Shown piece by piece: positions 63,906 to 64,000 of a stretch of DNA of 64,000 nt. Below the pieces are notes generated by a model that was not told where the DNA came from, did no database searches, and saw only the letters and a list, made by a program, of their open reading frames with translations. The stretch comes from Micromonospora sp. WMMD812 (GTDB taxonomy: Bacteria; Actinomycetota; Actinomycetes; Mycobacteriales; Micromonosporaceae): positions 5,475,001 through 5,539,000 of the forward strand of contig NZ_CP114904.1 in assembly GCF_027497215.1 (NCBI RefSeq). Direction: 5' to 3'. The translations under genes and the position numbers were made by a program. How positions within the stretch are numbered: position 1 is the stretch's first letter; each line of letters opens with the position of its first letter.

Positions 63906-64000
63906 GCCCACCGGTGTCATCCACGACATCGGCTACCAGCGCTACACCGGCCCGCGACTGGGCCGCCGACACGTCTTCGGCGCGCTCTACCTGCACGGGC
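63898..64000 (+). CDS. ABC transporter permease, 3'-truncated by the window edge
   Basis: ATG 63898 overlaps the end of the ATPase gene. Only the first 34 codons are visible (MPEPTGVIHDIGYQRYTGPR then RRHVFGALYLHG). This resembles the cytoplasmic start of the ABC-2 permease paired with such ATPases. No membrane helix is reached before the window ends. Confidence 0.75.
   Translation, partial: MPEPTGVIHDIGYQRYTGPRLGRRHVFGALYLHG

Overview
The window is very GC-rich, with strong G/C preference at third codon positions, many GTG starts, a Wbl protein, a BldM-like regulator, PspC-domain signalling and the conserved order whiD - bldM - DUF5319 - guaB - guaB3. This points to a filamentous actinobacterium, most likely Micromonosporaceae (Micromonospora or a close relative). 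Two blocks match gene orders I recall from Streptomyces coelicolor (whiD/bldM/guaB; pcrA - M23 - icmB - sucCD - purN - purH - folD - mdh) and Mycobacterium tuberculosis (guaB2/guaB3/choD/guaA; Rv0948c chorismate mutase - uvrD1 - sucCD - Rv0955 - purN - purH). The window is therefore mostly core chromosome. No rRNA, tRNA, CRISPR, prophage or transposase was seen.

Layout. 0-3.6 kb: end of a membrane molybdopterin oxidoreductase, whiD, a bldM-like regulator and a DUF5319 gene. 3.9-14.5 kb: guanine nucleotide synthesis (guaB, guaB3, guaA) with two tandem M1 peptidase lipoproteins, an LCP protein and a choD-like flavoenzyme between them. 14.5-20 kb: a small PspC protein, two tandem double-Nudix proteins, and pssA facing psd (phosphatidylethanolamine synthesis; the Psd carries an extra N-terminal domain). 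20-26.5 kb: an envelope-stress module (PspC/LiaF-like protein and a small membrane partner, divergent from a PspC histidine kinase and its LuxR-type regulator), then a thioester-domain surface protein with an LPXTG-type anchor. 27.7-33.5 kb (+) and 47.7-53.5 kb (-): two paralogous complete oligopeptide ABC operons, each with a terminator-like hairpin after the binding-protein gene and a 27-codon micro-ORF wedged between the two permease genes. 33.7-47.5 kb: chorismate mutase behind a Tyr/Phe leader-peptide attenuator, pcrA, two M23 peptidases, icmB-like, sucCD, perM-like, two small membrane-protein genes, and purN-purH. 54-58.3 kb: folD, mdh, a metallo-beta-lactamase-fold gene and icd. 58.6-64 kb: deoR-type regulator and galT, an APS kinase fused to a degenerate ATP-sulfurylase domain, a DM13 protein, and the start of an ABC-2 transporter.

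The two most striking non-coding signals are these. (1) A family of six dispersed elements, each exactly 61 bp (21-nt arm, 19-nt loop, 21-nt arm), in two subfamilies. The loops are conserved within a subfamily but can lie in either orientation. Five of the six sit between convergent genes. (2) A complete ribosome-mediated attenuator ahead of aroQ: promoter, apparently leaderless peptide with Tyr-Tyr-Phe-Tyr-Tyr, pause hairpin, antiterminator and U-tailed terminator.

All calls come from reading the sequence and from family knowledge; no searches were run. Start codons were chosen from Shine-Dalgarno spacing, promoter position or family length, and alternatives are given.
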